Source: Chitinophagales bacterium
GTDB taxonomy: Bacteria > Bacteroidota > Bacteroidia > Chitinophagales > Chitinophagaceae
Reading direction: 5' to 3'
Assembly: GCA_015654695.1 (NCBI GenBank)
Contig: JAATGJ010000127.1
Location: 62,001 to 126,000 of the forward strand
DNA length: 64,000 nt
Both the position numbers and the translations under genes were made by a program. Below are positions 63,323 through 64,000 of this stretch, piece by piece. Position 1 is the stretch's first letter. Every line of letters begins with the position of its first letter. Under the pieces are notes generated by a model. That model worked only from the letters and a program-made list of their open reading frames with translations, ran no database searches and was not told where the DNA came from.

Positions 63323-64000
63323 ATGAGTGTTACCCCCAAACCTGTTATCGGCATCTCCTGCGGCGACCTGAATGGAATAGGTGTTGAACTGATCATTAAA
63401 ACGTTTTCAGACAACCGCATCCTGGAATTCTGCACGCCGGTAATCTTTGCTTCTAATAAGGTGATTAATTTTTACAGGAAGTCCATTCCTGATATCAATT
63501 TCAACTATCAAATCACAAAGGATTTCAGTCGTTTAAATATTAAACAGGTCAATCTGTTTAATTGCTGGGAAGAAGAAACAGCCATTAACCCGGGACTACT
63601 GACTGATGTAGGAGGCAAATATGCCGTTCTCTCCCTGCAGAGCGCAACCGCCGCGCTAAAACAAAAACAAATTGATGGATTGGTAACAGCTCCTATACAT
63701 AAAAAAAATATTCAGTCTGCGGAATTCAGTTTCACCGGGCATACCCCCTATCTTAAAAGTATGTTTGATGTAAATGATGTGGTCATGATGCTTTGTGCCG
63801 GCAATTTCAGGGTGGCGCTGGTAACAGAACATATCCCTGTAAGCGATATTACAAATCATATTACCAAAGAAGTGATCGTGAGCAAGCTGCATATTATGAA
63901 TAAAAGCCTGCAAAAAGATTTTGGTATTGATAAACCCCGCATAGCTGTACTGGGACTAAATCCCCATGCCGGTGATGAAGGCCTCGTAGGCACTGAAGAA
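63323..64000 (+). CDS. pdxA: 4-hydroxythreonine-4-phosphate dehydrogenase PdxA, 3' end outside window
   Basis: NAD-dependent step of the DXP-dependent pyridoxal phosphate pathway. 226 codons from the ATG at 63323 run to the window edge without a stop; the family is about 330-350 residues. KPVIGISCGDLNGIGVELI is the N-terminus, DGLVTAPIHKKNI and FTGHTPYL give the first metal-ligand His, and FRVALVTEHIPVSDI and LNPHAGDEG (second His region) follow. No other vitamin B6 gene is in the window. Confidence 0.95.
   Translation, partial: MSVTPKPVIGISCGDLNGIGVELIIKTFSDNRILEFCTPVIFASNKVINFYRKSIPDINFNYQITKDFSRLNIKQVNLFNCWEEETAINPGLLTDVGGKYAVLSLQSATAALKQKQIDGLVTAPIHKKNIQSAEFSFTGHTPYLKSMFDVNDVVMMLCAGNFRVALVTEHIPVSDITNHITKEVIVSKLHIMNKSLQKDFGIDKPRIAVLGLNPHAGDEGLVGTEE

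Noticed and set aside
1-64000. Search for CRISPR arrays, tRNA/rRNA genes, transposases and prophage genes
   Set aside because: No regularly spaced repeats, no cloverleaf or rRNA sequence and no transposase, integrase or phage structural protein was recognised by reading; dedicated tools (tRNAscan, CRISPR finder) were not run.

Overview
The window looks like chromosome of a Bacteroidota bacterium, most probably of the family Chitinophagaceae (inference; no rRNA gene is present to test it). The reasons are: several very long secreted proteins with C-terminal type IX secretion (T9SS) sorting domains, the ftsX - DUF3098 - uppP gene order, signal peptides ending in the Ala-Gln style usual in this phylum, promoter boxes of the TAnnTTTG type, almost no Shine-Dalgarno sequences, and moderate GC with locally AT-rich patches. 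No tRNA, rRNA, CRISPR array or intact insertion sequence was recognised.

Layout. 1-4.4 kb: a minus-strand tripartite drug-efflux operon (TetR regulator, TolC-like channel, HlyD/EmrA adaptor, EmrB-like transporter cut by the window edge). 4.6-12.2 kb: alanine dehydrogenase, TsaE, a Cu+-type P-type ATPase, an OmpA-family protein and RecQ. 12.2-17.0 kb: a minus-strand ECF sigma-factor operon carrying six small NTF2/SnoaL-like proteins (two of them lipoproteins), an NAD(P)-binding protein and a small membrane protein. 17.2-23.1 kb: a probable toxin-antitoxin pair (HTH-ImmA/IrrE protein plus DUF4411 PIN-like protein) in AT-rich DNA, then a GroES-like / HerA-like ATPase / STAND ATPase gene train. 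23.2-27.9 kb: orphan response regulator, RuvB, a MarR regulator and its probable NmrA-like target sharing one operator sequence, an oxidoreductase pseudogene, a small conserved protein and an M23 peptidase. 28-36.9 kb: a 1538-residue T9SS adhesin-like protein and a group of secreted proteins or lipoproteins. 36.9-50.1 kb: housekeeping genes (leuS, ftsX, DUF3098, uppP, UMF1-type MFS, MBL hydrolase, DUF3108, flippase-like protein, ruvC, HIT protein, greA, 2-hydroxyacid dehydrogenase, rsmA). 50.3-63.2 kb: four large T9SS cargo proteins, two with PQQ-type sugar dehydrogenase domains and two tandem paralogues. 63.3 kb to the end: the start of pdxA.

The most unusual feature is a set of short GC-rich palindromic repeats that lie in frame inside protein-coding genes: recQ once, leuS twice in the reverse reading sense, and probably a different element in the M23 peptidase gene; a related element abuts the stop codon of the hlyD-like gene. 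leuS also has a strongly AT-rich internal segment just before its KMSKS motif. Other leads are the sigma/NTF2 cluster, the GroES-HerA-STAND train beside the toxin-antitoxin pair, and the duplicated 12-bp MarR operator.
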